From positions 430,382-494,381 of the forward strand of contig CACGXV010000001.1 of NCBI GenBank assembly GCA_902577075.1: a DNA stretch of 64,000 nt, read 5' to 3'. Made by a program: the position numbers and the translations under genes. Source of the DNA: an uncultured Pelagibacteraceae bacterium. GTDB taxonomy: Bacteria > Pseudomonadota > Alphaproteobacteria > Pelagibacterales > Pelagibacteraceae. The notes below the pieces were generated by a model. It was not told the DNA's origin and searched no databases. It saw only the letters and a program-made list of their open reading frames with translations. Each line of letters starts with the position of its first letter. The first letter of the stretch is position 1. Below, one piece after another: positions 53,250-64,000 of this stretch.

Positions 53250-56200
53250 ATGCAATTATCTTTTACTGGAAAAAAAAACATTAGGAAAAGTTTTGGAAAG
53301 CTTAAGGAAAGTTTATCAATACCAAACCTTATCGAGGTTCAGAAAAATTCTTACAAGGAGCTGACAGAATTTAAAGAAAATGTTGATCAACATTTAGTTA
53401 AAGGGTTTCATAGAGTTTTTAAGAGTATTTTTCCAATTGAAGATTTAAATGATAAAGCAACACTTGAATATGTTTCCTATAGATTAGAGAAGCCAAAATT
53501 TGATGTTGATGAATGTATAACAAGAGGTCTTACATATTCTGCTGCATTGAAATGTACTTTAAGATTAGTCGTTTATGAAATAGATCAAGAAAATAACACA
53601 AAAGATATTTTATCTGCAAAGGAACAAGAAGTCTACATGGGTGAAGTTCCAATGATGACAAACAGTGGTACATTTATAACTAATGGTGTCCAAAGAGTCG
53701 TTGTTAATCAAATGCACAGAAGCCCTGGAGTATTTTTTGATCATGATAAAGGTAAATCTCATGCAAGTGGTAAGTTGTTATTTAATTGTAGAGTAATACC
53801 AAATAGAGGTTCTTGGTTAGATTTTGAATTTGATGTAAAAGATTTCTTATATTTTAGGATTGATAGAAAGAAAAAAATATTTGTATCTACATTGCTTCAA
53901 GCTTTAGGATATTCAAAATCAGATATTGTGAATGAATTTTATGACAAAGAAACTTTTTATTATGATCAAAATCAAAAGAAATGGAAATGTAAATTTGATC
54001 CAGAAAATTATAAAGCAAAAAACTTTTCAGAAGAAATAATAGACGCAAATACAAACAAAACACTAATAAAAGTTGGTGAACAAATTAATTTTTTGGTTGC
54101 AAAAAAACTTCAGAAAGATGGTTTAAAAGATATTTTTGTTACGAACGAATCTCTTTACGGAAAGTTTTTACATGAAGACGTTAAAATTGGAGAAGAAACT
54201 TTTAAAATAGGTACAGAGATCAATGAAACAATTATACAAAAAATAATTGATGAAAATATTAAGTCATTAAATTTATCAAAAACGAACTCAATATCAAAAG
54301 GACCTTACCTTCTTCAGACTATTCTGAATGATAAAAATGATAACAAAAATGATGCAATTACTGAAATCTATAAAGTCTTAAGACCTGGTGAGCCACCTAC
54401 TATTGAAATAGCATCACAAATATTTAATAATTTATTTTTTAGTTCAGATAGATACGACCTTTCGGATGTTGGTAGAGTTAAAATGAATTCAAGACTAGAT
54501 TTGGATTGTTCGGATAAAATAACGATTTTGCGAAATGATGATATTTTAGCAATCATAAAAAAAATGCTAGATCTAAGAGATGGGAAGGATGAAGTTGATG
54601 ACATTGATCATTTAGGAAACAGAAGAGTAAGGTCAGTAGGTGAGTTAGTTGAAAATCAAGCAAGAATTGGTGTTTATAGAATGGAGAGAGCTATAAAAGA
54701 AAAAATGACGACATTGGACGTAGAGTCGGCTATGCCACAGGATTTAATTAATGCAAAACCTTTGACTATTTCTTTAAAAGACTTTTTTGCAACATCTCAA
54801 CTTTCACAATTTATGGATCAAACTAACCCATTATCTGAAATTACACATAAAAGAAGAGTTTCAGCACTTGGGCCTGGAGGTCTTACTAGAGAAAGAGCTG
54901 GTTTTGAGGTAAGAGATGTTCATCCAACGCATTATGGTCGTATATGCCCTATAGAAACTCCTGAGGGGCCAAATATTGGATTAATAAATAGTTTATCTAC
55001 ATATTCAAAAATCAATAAATATGGTTTTATTGAAAGTCCTTATAAGAAAGTAGAAAACGGGATTGTCCAGGATAAAATTGAATATCTTTCAGCAATGGAG
55101 GAAACTAAATTTACAATTGCACAAGCTAATTCTGTTTTAGATAAGAATGGAAAATTTGTTGAGGAGCTAGTTTCGAGTAGAGCTAACTTAGATTTCATTT
55201 TATCAAAACCTGAAAATATTGATTATATAGATGTCTCACCTAAACAATTAGTTTCTGTTGCAGCTTCATTAATACCTTTTTTAGAAAATGATGATGCAAA
55301 TAGAGCTTTAATGGGATCTAATATGATGAGACAAGCCGTTCCATTATTAAAACCTGAAGCTCCTTTGGTAGGTACAGGTATAGAAAGCGATGTTGCATTA
55401 GACTCAGGTGTTACAATTGTTGCAAAAAGAGATGGAATTGTAGACAAAATTGACGGAAAAAGAATAGTAATTAAGGCATCTAATGAAAAAGATTATTCAC
55501 AATCAGGTGTTGATATTTATAATCTTCAAAAATTTAAAAGATCAAATCAAAACACATGCATCAACCAAAAACCTTTAGTCAGAGTAGGAGATAAAGTTAA
55601 ATCAGGTGATATCATTGCGGACGGACCTTCGACAAAAACTGGTGAGCTGGCTCTAGGCAAAAATGTTACCGTGGCGTTTATGCCATGGCAAGGGTACAAT
55701 TTCGAAGATTCTATATTGATATCAGAAAGGTGTGTTACAGATGATGTATTTACCTCCATACATATTGAGGAGTATGAAGTTATGGCTAGAGATACCAAAT
55801 TAGGTGAAGAAGATATAACAAGAGATATCCCAAATATAAATGAAGAGGCACTAAAAAATCTTGATGAATCAGGAATAGTTTATATTGGTGCAGAGGTGAA
55901 ACCTGGAGATATTCTTGTTGGAAAGGTAACTCCAAAAGGAGACTCAGCTTCTGGTCCAGAGGAGAAGTTATTAAGATCAATCTTTGGTGAGAAAGCTATT
56001 GATGTTACTGATACATCTTTAAAAATGCCAAGTGGAAGTGGTGGAATAGTTGTTGATGTAAGAGTGTTTAATAGACATGGAATTGAAAAAGATGAAAGAT
56101 CAATAACCATTGAAAGATCAGAAATTGAGAGTGTCCAACAGGATAAAAACGTTGAAGAAGAAATTCTAGAGCGAAGCATTAAGCAGAGAGCTTCATCAAT

Positions 56201-57332
56201 ATTAGTTAATACAAAACTAATAAAAAAAATAAAAAACAATGAAATTGGCACTTTATTGAAAGAAGAAATAATATTTGAATTACCTGTGACAGACTTATTT
56301 AAAATTTCAGTTGATGATGAAAAAAAAACTGAGGCAATGCTCCAACTAAAATCACAGTATGATAATGCTAAACAAGATATACAAGATCGGTTTGAGGATA
56401 AAGTTTTGAAAATAAGGCAGGGCGATGATTTACTACCAAGTGTAATGAAAATGGTCAAAGTTTTTGTTGCTATCAAAAGAAGATTAAGACCAGGAGATAA
56501 AATGTCAGGAAGACATGGAAATAAGGGAGTAGTAAGTAAAATAGTTCCTGTTGAAGATATGCCTTACAGAGAAAACGGTAAACCTGTTGATATAGTTTTA
56601 AATCCATTAGGAGTCCCAAGCAGAATGAATGTTGGTCAGATATTAGAAACTCATCTGGGTTGGTCTTGTAAAGAACTTGGAGAGCAATTGACAGATTTAA
56701 TAAATAAAAACCAAAAAAAAGTTGAAAAAGAAGAAAAAATAACAAAATTTTTAAAATCTGTTTATGGTGATGAGGTTTTTAATGAAAATATAGACAGCTT
56801 ATCAAACACAGAATTTAGTGATTTATGCCTGAATATTCAGGAGGGTGTTCCAATATCTACACCAGTGTTTGATGGTGCAAAAGAGAATGATGTAACAAAA
56901 ATGTTAGAACTTGCTAACCTACCAAATTCTGGTCAGACAACATTATGGGATGGAAGAACCGGAGAAAAATTTGATAGACCTGTAACAGTGGGAATCATCT
57001 ATATGCTTAAATTACATCATTTAGTGGAGGATAAGATACATGCTAGATCAACAGGGCCATATAGTTTAGTTACTCAACAACCATTAGGTGGAAAAGCTCA
57101 ATTAGGTGGACAAAGATTTGGAGAAATGGAAGTATGGGCATTAGAAGCATATGGAGCTTCATACACTTTGCAAGAAATACTTACTGTGAAATCTGATGAT
57201 GTTGCTGGTAGAGTAAAAGTATATGAAACAATAGTTAAAGGTGAGGAAAATTTTGAGTCGGGTATACCTGAGTCATTTAATGTATTAGTAAAAGAGATAA
57301 AATCTTTAGCTTTAAATGTGGAGTTAAATTAA
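53250..57332 (+). CDS. rpoB: RNA polymerase beta subunit
   Basis: The 1360-residue protein is the full-length beta subunit. In the rifampicin region it shows [64 protein letters not shown] as short family blocks read along 515-577. [35 protein letters not shown] lies near the C-terminus. It is followed by rpoC after one base. Confidence 0.98.
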   Translation: MQLSFTGKKNIRKSFGKLKESLSIPNLIEVQKNSYKELTEFKENVDQHLVKGFHRVFKSIFPIEDLNDKATLEYVSYRLEKPKFDVDECITRGLTYSAALKCTLRLVVYEIDQENNTKDILSAKEQEVYMGEVPMMTNSGTFITNGVQRVVVNQMHRSPGVFFDHDKGKSHASGKLLFNCRVIPNRGSWLDFEFDVKDFLYFRIDRKKKIFVSTLLQALGYSKSDIVNEFYDKETFYYDQNQKKWKCKFDPENYKAKNFSEEIIDANTNKTLIKVGEQINFLVAKKLQKDGLKDIFVTNESLYGKFLHEDVKIGEETFKIGTEINETIIQKIIDENIKSLNLSKTNSISKGPYLLQTILNDKNDNKNDAITEIYKVLRPGEPPTIEIASQIFNNLFFSSDRYDLSDVGRVKMNSRLDLDCSDKITILRNDDILAIIKKMLDLRDGKDEVDDIDHLGNRRVRSVGELVENQARIGVYRMERAIKEKMTTLDVESAMPQDLINAKPLTISLKDFFATSQLSQFMDQTNPLSEITHKRRVSALGPGGLTRERAGFEVRDVHPTHYGRICPIETPEGPNIGLINSLSTYSKINKYGFIESPYKKVENGIVQDKIEYLSAMEETKFTIAQANSVLDKNGKFVEELVSSRANLDFILSKPENIDYIDVSPKQLVSVAASLIPFLENDDANRALMGSNMMRQAVPLLKPEAPLVGTGIESDVALDSGVTIVAKRDGIVDKIDGKRIVIKASNEKDYSQSGVDIYNLQKFKRSNQNTCINQKPLVRVGDKVKSGDIIADGPSTKTGELALGKNVTVAFMPWQGYNFEDSILISERCVTDDVFTSIHIEEYEVMARDTKLGEEDITRDIPNINEEALKNLDESGIVYIGAEVKPGDILVGKVTPKGDSASGPEEKLLRSIFGEKAIDVTDTSLKMPSGSGGIVVDVRVFNRHGIEKDERSITIERSEIESVQQDKNVEEEILERSIKQRASSILVNTKLIKKIKNNEIGTLLKEEIIFELPVTDLFKISVDDEKKTEAMLQLKSQYDNAKQDIQDRFEDKVLKIRQGDDLLPSVMKMVKVFVAIKRRLRPGDKMSGRHGNKGVVSKIVPVEDMPYRENGKPVDIVLNPLGVPSRMNVGQILETHLGWSCKELGEQLTDLINKNQKKVEKEEKITKFLKSVYGDEVFNENIDSLSNTEFSDLCLNIQEGVPISTPVFDGAKENDVTKMLELANLPNSGQTTLWDGRTGEKFDRPVTVGIIYMLKLHHLVEDKIHARSTGPYSLVTQQPLGGKAQLGGQRFGEMEVWALEAYGASYTLQEILTVKSDDVAGRVKVYETIVKGEENFESGIPESFNVLVKEIKSLALNVELN

Positions 57333-57333
57333 T

Positions 57334-60300
57334 ATGAGTAAAGAATTATCAGATTTATTTAAATCTTCAGAAATATCTGAAACTCAAAATTTTAATAGTA
57401 TTAAAATTACATTAGCAAGTCCTGAAAAAATAAAATCTTGGACATTTGGTGAGATAAAAAAACCAGAAACAATTAATTATAGAACATTTAGACCAGAAAA
57501 AGACGGTCTTTTCTGTGCAAGAATTTTTGGTCCAATCAAAGATTACGAATGCTTGTGTGGGAAATACAAAAGAATGAAATTTAGAGGAATAATTTGCGAA
57601 AAATGTGGAGTGGAAGTTACAAAATCAAATGTTCGTAGAGAAAGAATGGGTCATATTAATTTAGCTACACCTGTCGCACACATATGGTTTTTAAAATCTC
57701 TACCTAGTCGAATTTCTTTAGTAGTTGATATGAAATTAAAAGAAGTAGAAAGAGTTTTATATTTTGAAAATTTCATAGTAATTGAACCTGGCCTCACCAA
57801 CCTAAAGAAAAATCAACTTTTAGGAGAAGAAGAATTAATAAAATATCAAGATGAATACGGGGAAGAAGCCTTTACAGCTGGCATAGGAGCAGAAGCTATA
57901 CTAGAAATTTTAAAATCAATAAATTTAGAAGAGGAACGTGATTCTTTAATTAAAAGTATCAAAGAAACAAAATCAAAAGTTTCTGAAGAAAGATCAATTA
58001 AAAGATTAAAACTAATCGAGTCATTTATTGAAACTGGAAATAAACCAGAATGGATGATTTTAACAACTGTTCCAGTAATACCACCAGAATTAAGACCACT
58101 AGTACCGTTAGATGGAGGTAGATTTGCGACGTCAGATTTAAACGATCTTTATAGAAGAGTTATAAATAGAAATAACCGACTTAAAAGACTTATAGATTTA
58201 AAAGCCCCTGATATAATTGTCAGAAATGAAAAAAGGATGCTTCAAGAGTCTGTTGATGCACTATTTGATAACGGTAGAAGAGGAAGAGTTATAACAGGAA
58301 CTGGTAAGAGACCATTAAAATCACTTGCTGAGATGCTTAAGGGAAAACAGGGTAGATTTAGACAGAACTTGCTTGGTAAAAGAGTAGATTATTCAGGAAG
58401 ATCTGTGATAGTGGTTGGGCCAGATTTAAAATTACACGAGTGCGGTTTACCAAAAAAAATGGCCTTAGAGCTTTTCAAACCTTTTTTATACGCACGATTG
58501 AACAAACTTGGACTTGCATCTACCATTAAACAAGCAAAGAAACTAGTAGAAAGAGAGAGAAATGAGGTTTGGGACGCTTTAGAATTAATAGTTAGAGAGC
58601 ACCCAGTAATATTAAATAGGGCACCAACACTTCATAGATTGGGTGTTCAAGCATTTGAACCTAAACTCATTGAGGGTAATGCAATAGAATTACACCCTTT
58701 AACCTGTGCTGCATTTAACGCAGATTTTGATGGTGACCAGATGGCTGTACACGTTCCTTTAAGTTTAGAAGCGCAGTTAGAAGCAAGAGTATTAATGATG
58801 TCTACAAATAATATCTTAAGCCCATCCAATGGAAAGCCGATAATTGTGCCGAGTCAAGATATGATCCTAGGTATATATTATTTGTCTCAACCTCCAGTTC
58901 AAACTGACAGAGTTGATGGTTATTTTGTAAATACTACAGAAATTGAACACGCTTTAGAAATTGGACAAATTAAAGTTCATTCAAGAATAGTTTCTAGATT
59001 TGAAACAGTTGATGAAAAAGGTGATAAAAAGTTTGAAAAGCACATAAGTACAGCAGGAAGATTCTTGTTATCAAACCTAATTCCTAAAAATATTAATAAT
59101 AAATTTTCTTTAGTTGATAGATTGCTTCCAAAAAAAATTGTATCTGAAGTGATAGATCATGTGTTTAGATTCTCAGGTCAAAAAAGTACAGTCATATTTT
59201 GTGATAAATTAAAAGATCTTGGATTTAAACATGCATTTAAAGCAGGAATATCATTTGGTAAAGATGATTTAGTTATACCTGATAATAAACAACAGCTAAT
59301 TGACGAAACCAAAAAACTCATTGCAGATTATGAAGGTCAATATGCTGAAGGACTCATCACTAGAGGAGAAAAATACAATAAGGTTATTGATGCATGGTCA
59401 AAGTGCACAGATCGTGTTGCATCTGAAATGATGAAAAGAATTTCTGCAACTGAAGTTACAGATGATGGATTAAAAATTAATTCAGTATTTATGATGGCTG
59501 ATAGTGGCGCAAGAGGATCTGCTGCTCAAATGAAACAACTAGCAGGTATGAGAGGATTAATTGCAAAACCATCTGGTGAAATAATCGAGTCACCTATCAC
59601 ATCAAATTTTAAGGAAGGCCTTACAGCCTTAGAATATTTTAATTCAACGCATGGTGCTAGAAAAGGTCTAGCAGATACAGCACTTAAAACAGCAAGTTCT
59701 GGTTATTTGACAAGAAGACTTTGTGATGTGGCTCAAGACTTAACTGTCACAAAAGAAAAATGTGACAATCCAGGATTTATTAAACTAACAGAGGTTCTTG
59801 AAGGTGGGAATATTATGGTGAGTCTATCTGAAAGAGCTTTAGGAAGAGTTACTGCAACTGATGTTAAAAATCCTTTATCTGGTGAAGTGATAATTAAAAA
59901 AGATCAAATGATAGACGAGGCAGGATGTGAAAAAATAGACGCTGCCGGTGTTAAAACTTTAAATGTTTTCTCAGTTATGACATGTAGCTCTAAAGAGGGT
60001 GTATGTGCAAAATGCTACGGTAGAGATCTTTCAAGAGGAAAAATGGTTCATGTAGGAGAGGCAATTGGAATGATATCAGCACAATCAATTGGTGAGCCAG
60101 GGACGCAATTAACGATGAGAACTTTTCACGTAGGCGGGACTGCATCTGTTAAACAAGAGTCACAGATTATATCAAGTTCAGATGGAATTTTAAAAATAGT
60201 TAATACAAACCTTTTAAAAGATTCAAAAAATAATCAAATTGTTATGGGTAGAAACACAGAAATATCTATTGAAGATGATAATGGCCTACAAGTTGCATCA

Positions 60301-61497
60301 TATAAGGTTCCATATGGATCAAAATTATTTTTTGAAAACGAGCAGAAAATAAAAAAAGGAGCTAAAATATGTGAGTGGGATCCATATACAACTCCTGTTA
60401 TTGCAGAAAAAGATGGAATTGCTAATTATGTAGACTTAATTGATGGAGTCTCTATTGCTGAAACTGTTGATGATGCCACAGGAATTTCAACTAAAGCTGT
60501 AGTTGATTGGAAAACACAATCAAAAAATACTGATTTAAAACCAAGAATTACACTAAGAGATGAAAAAGGTAATGTAATTAAAAAAGCTGATGATAACGAA
60601 GCAAGATATTATTTAGTACCCGATTCAATTCTATCTGTTAAAGATGGGCAAAAAATATCTGCAGGTGATGTAATAGCTAGATTACCTAAAGAAACAACCA
60701 AAACAAAAGATATTACAGGTGGATTACCAAGAGTAGCTGAATTGTTTGAGGCAAGAAAAGCAAAAGATAGTGCAATTATTGCTGAAAATGATGGTAAAGT
60801 TATTTTTGGCAAAGAAGTTAGAGGCAAGCAAAGAGTTACAATTGAATCAGATAAAGGTGAAACTTCTAGTTATTTAATACCTAAAGGAAAACATATAAAT
60901 TTTAATCAAGGTGAAAAAATTAAAAAAGGAGAATATTTGTTAGATGGTCAACCATTACCACATGATATTCTAAGAATTTTGGGAATTGAGGAGTTAACAG
61001 AATATTTTGTTAACCAAGTTCAAGATGTTTATAGATTACAAGGTGTAATCATTAATGATAAACATATAGAAGTTATTTTAAGACAAATGCTTAAAAAAAT
61101 AGAAGTGAAAGAATCTGGAGATAGCAAACTGTTACCCGGAGAGATAATTGATAGAATAAAATTTGAAAATATGAATGAAGAATTAAAAAAAGATGGGAAA
61201 AAACCAGGTATTGGTGAAAGAGTATTAATGGGAATAACTAAAGCATCTTTACAGACTGAGTCATTTATTTCTGCCGCATCATTCCAAGAAACAACAAGAG
61301 TATTAACTGATGCAGCTATAAAGGGTAAAGTTGACAAACTAACAGGATTGAAAGAAAATGTAATTGTCGGTCGATTGGTTCCTGCTGGTACTGGTGCAAT
61401 TAAAAATTCCTGGAATAAAAAAGCTCTTAATGATGACCAAAAATTTTTATCAGAGCAAGAGACCACAGAAAGCTCAGAAACTCAAATAAATCAATAA
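57334..61497 (+). CDS. rpoC: RNA polymerase beta' subunit
   Basis: The 1387-residue protein is the full-length catalytic subunit. The N-terminal zinc site has [20 protein letters not shown], and the catalytic [12 protein letters not shown] motif holds the three magnesium-binding aspartates. A second zinc site with [16 protein letters not shown] lies in the last third. It starts one base after rpoB. Confidence 0.98.
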   Translation: MSKELSDLFKSSEISETQNFNSIKITLASPEKIKSWTFGEIKKPETINYRTFRPEKDGLFCARIFGPIKDYECLCGKYKRMKFRGIICEKCGVEVTKSNVRRERMGHINLATPVAHIWFLKSLPSRISLVVDMKLKEVERVLYFENFIVIEPGLTNLKKNQLLGEEELIKYQDEYGEEAFTAGIGAEAILEILKSINLEEERDSLIKSIKETKSKVSEERSIKRLKLIESFIETGNKPEWMILTTVPVIPPELRPLVPLDGGRFATSDLNDLYRRVINRNNRLKRLIDLKAPDIIVRNEKRMLQESVDALFDNGRRGRVITGTGKRPLKSLAEMLKGKQGRFRQNLLGKRVDYSGRSVIVVGPDLKLHECGLPKKMALELFKPFLYARLNKLGLASTIKQAKKLVERERNEVWDALELIVREHPVILNRAPTLHRLGVQAFEPKLIEGNAIELHPLTCAAFNADFDGDQMAVHVPLSLEAQLEARVLMMSTNNILSPSNGKPIIVPSQDMILGIYYLSQPPVQTDRVDGYFVNTTEIEHALEIGQIKVHSRIVSRFETVDEKGDKKFEKHISTAGRFLLSNLIPKNINNKFSLVDRLLPKKIVSEVIDHVFRFSGQKSTVIFCDKLKDLGFKHAFKAGISFGKDDLVIPDNKQQLIDETKKLIADYEGQYAEGLITRGEKYNKVIDAWSKCTDRVASEMMKRISATEVTDDGLKINSVFMMADSGARGSAAQMKQLAGMRGLIAKPSGEIIESPITSNFKEGLTALEYFNSTHGARKGLADTALKTASSGYLTRRLCDVAQDLTVTKEKCDNPGFIKLTEVLEGGNIMVSLSERALGRVTATDVKNPLSGEVIIKKDQMIDEAGCEKIDAAGVKTLNVFSVMTCSSKEGVCAKCYGRDLSRGKMVHVGEAIGMISAQSIGEPGTQLTMRTFHVGGTASVKQESQIISSSDGILKIVNTNLLKDSKNNQIVMGRNTEISIEDDNGLQVASYKVPYGSKLFFENEQKIKKGAKICEWDPYTTPVIAEKDGIANYVDLIDGVSIAETVDDATGISTKAVVDWKTQSKNTDLKPRITLRDEKGNVIKKADDNEARYYLVPDSILSVKDGQKISAGDVIARLPKETTKTKDITGGLPRVAELFEARKAKDSAIIAENDGKVIFGKEVRGKQRVTIESDKGETSSYLIPKGKHINFNQGEKIKKGEYLLDGQPLPHDILRILGIEELTEYFVNQVQDVYRLQGVIINDKHIEVILRQMLKKIEVKESGDSKLLPGEIIDRIKFENMNEELKKDGKKPGIGERVLMGITKASLQTESFISAASFQETTRVLTDAAIKGKVDKLTGLKENVIVGRLVPAGTGAIKNSWNKKALNDDQKFLSEQETTESSETQINQ

Positions 61498-61526
61498 TTT
61501 TAAGGACTTTTTAGCCTTTATTTAGT

Positions 61527-61554
61527 TTGACAAATAGAATTTCTAATGTATTTT
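61527..61554 (+). promoter_or_regulatory. Predicted promoter of the rpsL operon
   Basis: TTGACA at 61527-61532 and TATTTT at 61549-61554 are 16 bases apart. The -10 match is weak (4 of 6). It would give a leader of about 95 bases before rpsL, containing the palindrome at 61577-61593. Confidence 0.45.
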
Positions 61555-61576
61555 GGCCATGTTTTTGGTTGGAATG

Positions 61577-61593
61577 TAGTGACTAGATCACTA
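61577..61593 (+). promoter_or_regulatory. Palindrome in the rpsL leader
   Basis: TAGTGA (61577-61582) and TCACTA (61588-61593) form a perfect inverted repeat around CTAGA. It lies about 60 bases before the rpsL ATG and downstream of the predicted promoter. It could be a leader hairpin or an operator. Confidence 0.4.
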
Positions 61594-61654
61594 AACGCTG
61601 CCACAAATAACATGTCAGTTATTTTCATCAAAAATAAAATATTTATATAAATTT

Positions 61655-62026
61655 ATGCCAACTATTAACCAATTAGTAAGAAAAAGCAGAATTAAACAAG
61701 TCACTAGGAACAAGGTTCCAGCCTTGCAGAAACAACCTTTGAAAAGAGGTGTCTGTGTAAAAGTTTACACAACAACTCCAAAAAAACCAAACTCAGCCTT
61801 GAGAAAAGTTGCTAGGGTTAGACTATCTAATGGCTTTGAGGTAACGGCTTATATACCAGGTGAAGGACATAATCTACAGGAACACTCTGTAGTTTTGATA
61901 AGAGGTGGACGAGTAAAAGATTTACCAGGTGTCAGATATCATATTTTAAGAGGAAATCTAGATACTCAAGGAGTTGCAAATAGAAAACAAAGACGATCGT
62001 TATATGGAACTAAAAAAGGTAAATAA
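61655..62026 (+). CDS. rpsL: 30S ribosomal protein S12
   Basis: S12 lies at the decoding site; its mutations give streptomycin resistance. The family blocks [24 protein letters not shown] and [16 protein letters not shown] are present. K43 and K88 equivalents are conserved as usual. The length of 123 is standard. rpsG follows after 2 bases. Confidence 0.98.
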   Translation: MPTINQLVRKSRIKQVTRNKVPALQKQPLKRGVCVKVYTTTPKKPNSALRKVARVRLSNGFEVTAYIPGEGHNLQEHSVVLIRGGRVKDLPGVRYHILRGNLDTQGVANRKQRRSLYGTKKGK

Positions 62027-62028
62027 AA

Positions 62029-62499
62029 ATGTCTAGAAAAAGAAAAGCTCCAAAAAAGATACCAGTTGTTGATCCAAAATATAAGTCAACCATAATTCCA
62101 AAATTAATTAATTCAATAATGTATGATGGAAAAAAAACTATAGCTGAAAAAATAATTTATGATGCAATAGATAAGATAAAAAGTAAATCTAAAGACGAAC
62201 CACTTACTGTATTTAATGATGCTATAAATAATATTAGACCAACAGTTGAGGTAAGATCAAGAAGAGTTGGTGGAGCAACCTATCAAGTTCCTGTTGAGGT
62301 TAAATCAAAGAGATCTCAGGCTTTGGCATTAAGATGGCTTGTCGATGCATCAAGAAAACGTAAAGATAAAAAAATGTCCGACAAAATCTTTAATGAAATA
62401 TACGATGCATATCAAAATAGAGGATCTGCAATAAAAAAAAAAGAGGATACTCACAAAATGGCCGAGTCAAATAAAGCATTTGCACATTTTAGGTGGTAA
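62029..62499 (+). CDS. rpsG: 30S ribosomal protein S7
   Basis: S7 starts assembly of the 30S head. The RKRKAPKK start and the GGATYQVPVEVKSKRSQALALRWL segment are typical, and the length of 156 is standard. It is followed 6 bases later by the fusA start. Confidence 0.97.
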   Translation: MSRKRKAPKKIPVVDPKYKSTIIPKLINSIMYDGKKTIAEKIIYDAIDKIKSKSKDEPLTVFNDAINNIRPTVEVRSRRVGGATYQVPVEVKSKRSQALALRWLVDASRKRKDKKMSDKIFNEIYDAYQNRGSAIKKKEDTHKMAESNKAFAHFRW

Positions 62500-62505
62500 T
62501 AAATT

Positions 62506-62553
62506 ATGTCAAGAACTCACACATTAGATAAATATAGAAACATTGGTATAGCT
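62506..62553 (+). pseudogene. fusA: 5' end of fusA (elongation factor G), cut by an inversion joint
   Basis: ATG 62506 starts [16 protein letters not shown], the usual EF-G N-terminus, in the normal place after rpsG. After residue 16 the expected AHIDAGKTT P-loop does not follow. Instead the frame reads [10 protein letters not shown] and ends at a stop within about 120 bases. The sequence from 62544 on is the reverse complement of a later part of the same gene. The break is abrupt and probably artificial. Confidence 0.85.
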
Positions 62554-64000
62554 CCACCTTTTATTTTACTTTCTATCTCTCTACCTTTGCCAGGTTCCAG
62601 AGGTTCAACTGTAAGCTTAACTCTTGCAAACTGTCCAGCTCCTCCACTCTGTTTTTTGTGAGTATAATCGTATTCAGCAGGAGACAAAATAGTTTCTCTA
62701 TACGCAACTTGAGGAGCTCCAACATTTGCCTCTACTTTAAATTCCCTTTTCATTCTATCAACGATTATATCTAGGTGTAGTTCACCCATTCCTTTAATTA
62801 TAGTCTGTCCCGACTCTTCGTCAGACGTTACTCTAAAGGATGGATCTTCCTTTGCTAATCTTCCAAGAGCTTCACCCATTTTTTCTTGATCTGCTTTTGT
62901 TTTTGGTTCGACAGCAATTTCTATAACAGGGTCAGGAAATTCCATAGGTTCAAGTAAAACTGGTGTTTCTTTATTTGCAAGCGTGTGTCCAGTTATTGTA
63001 TTTTTTAATCCAGCAAGAGCTACAATATCTCCAGCATTTGCCTCTTTAATATCCTCTCTAGAGTTAGCATGCATAAGAAGCATTCTTCCAACTCTTTCCT
63101 CTTTGTCTTTAGATGTATTAAAAATTCCTGTTCCAGACTTAACTGTTCCTGAGTATATTCTTATAAATGTTAAGCTTCCAACAAATGGATCATTCGCAAC
63201 TTTAAACGCTAGTGCTGAAAATGGTTCTCCATCCTCAAATTTCATCTCAATCTCATCATCAGAACCTGGCTTTGTTCCCTTAATAGAGCCAATATCTTTT
63301 GGACTTGGAAGATAATTTACAACTGCATCTAATAAAGGCTGAACACCCTTATTTTTAAAAGCTGATCCAGTTAAAACAGGAACGAAATCAAAACCTAAAC
63401 ATCCTTTTCTTACACATTTAATTAATTCTTCCTCTGATATATCTTTTCCACCAAGATAGTCTTCCATAAGTTTTTCATCTTGCTCTACAGCTGTTTCAAC
63501 TAGTTCTTGACGATATTTTGCTGAAATTTCTTTTAAATCCTCTGGAATATCAGTTAATTCCCATGCAGCACCAAGATCTTCATTTTTCCATACAACTGCT
63601 TTCATTTTTATAAGATCAACAACACCTTTTAAGGCTGACTCAGTACCAATTGGTACTTGCATAACTAAAGGCTTTGCACCTAGACGATCTTTTATCATCC
63701 CCACACATCTAAAAAAATCAGCACCCGTTCGATCAAGCTTATTTACAAAACATATTCTTGGAACTTTATATTTATCAGCTTGTCTCCAAACTGTTTCTGA
63801 TTGAGGCTCAACACCGGCTACACCATCGAAGACAGCTACTGCACCGTCAAGTACTTTTAAAGATCTTTCAACTTCAATTGTGAAATCAACGTGACCTGGT
63901 GTGTCAATTATATTAATACGATGATCATTCCAAAAACACGTTGTTGCCGCAGAAGTTATTGTAATACCTCTCTCTTGTTCTTGCTCCATCCAATCCATTG
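62544..64000 (-). pseudogene. fusA: Internal part of fusA (EF-G) in inverted orientation
   Basis: Reading the minus strand from the right edge gives EF-G from just before [13 protein letters not shown] through DTPGHVDF and [10 protein letters not shown] (GTPase motifs) to [10 protein letters not shown], domain IV. This is roughly the middle two thirds of the protein. The P-loop and the last part (domain V) are missing. After GGAIP the frame reads MFLYLSNV, the complement of the fusA 5' end, and stops. The reading frame itself is intact, so it is real EF-G sequence in the wrong orientation. Confidence 0.88.

Noticed and set aside
52805..53281. 158-residue open frame on the minus strand across rplL
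   Set aside because: It is the antisense of the alanine-rich rplL gene. Repetitive GC-richer codons there leave the opposite strand open; the composition is serine/alanine-rich with no known domain.
55880..56476. 198-residue frame on the minus strand in rpoB
   Set aside because: It lies fully inside a certain rpoB coding region and is serine- and phenylalanine-rich, typical of a shadow frame.
62983..63315. 110-residue plus-strand frame inside the inverted fusA part
   Set aside because: It is antisense to clear EF-G sequence.

Overview
The window is a compact, strongly AT-rich bacterial chromosome segment. Gene content and style point to the SAR11 clade (Candidatus Pelagibacter-like alphaproteobacterium): very short or overlapping intergenic spaces, lysine- and asparagine-rich proteins, single-copy housekeeping genes, few Shine-Dalgarno sequences, a methylcitrate operon, malonyl-CoA decarboxylase and a DmdA/GcvT-type protein. 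This assignment is by pattern recognition, not by a database search.

Layout. Positions 1-16.2 kb hold core metabolism: malonyl-CoA decarboxylase, dusA, a TauE-type exporter, a phosphohexomutase, the nrdAB ribonucleotide reductase operon, a nitroreductase, an IsdG/HmuQ-like heme monooxygenase, a minus-strand gph-prpD-prpB-prpC block, then an acetyltransferase-only GlmU half fused in arrangement to glmS, and a YdcF-like membrane protein. Positions 16.2-23.6 kb hold an orphan sulfotransferase-like gene, class II DAHP synthase, nadE, cysS-cimA-trmJ and rpsD. Positions 23.6-30.8 kb are one long minus-strand operon, sfsA-map-purB-purC-purS-purQ-purL-bolA-grxD. Positions 30.8-36.7 kb hold small accessory genes (CinA-domain, GGCT-like, GT9, AzlCD, a lipoprotein, PhyH, DUF4396, DUF4149) and a pocket of very small membrane ORFs. 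Positions 36.7-45.8 kb are a surface-polysaccharide and osmolyte region (glucosyl-3-phosphoglycerate synthase and phosphatase, O-antigen ligase-like protein, GT-C protein, two SDR epimerases, GT2, SGNH protein) that stops at a tRNA-Leu gene preceded by short repeats. Positions 46-64 kb hold nadK, a DmdA/GcvT-family gene, tRNA-Thr, rlmB, and then the classical tRNA-Tyr, tRNA-Gly, tuf, tRNA-Trp, secE, nusG, rplKAJL, rpoBC, rpsL, rpsG cluster.

The right end is abnormal. fusA begins in the expected place after rpsG, but after about 16 codons the sequence turns into the reverse complement of the internal part of fusA, through a shared stretch of about 10 bases. This looks like a multiple-displacement-amplification chimera or assembly error rather than biology, and it suggests the source is a single-cell or similarly amplified genome.

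No CRISPR array, insertion sequence, prophage or rRNA gene was seen. The most interesting biological leads are the split GlmU, the small-ORF pocket at 35.2-35.6 kb, the glucosylglycerate pair beside the polysaccharide island, the tRNA-Leu island boundary, and several candidate regulatory palindromes.
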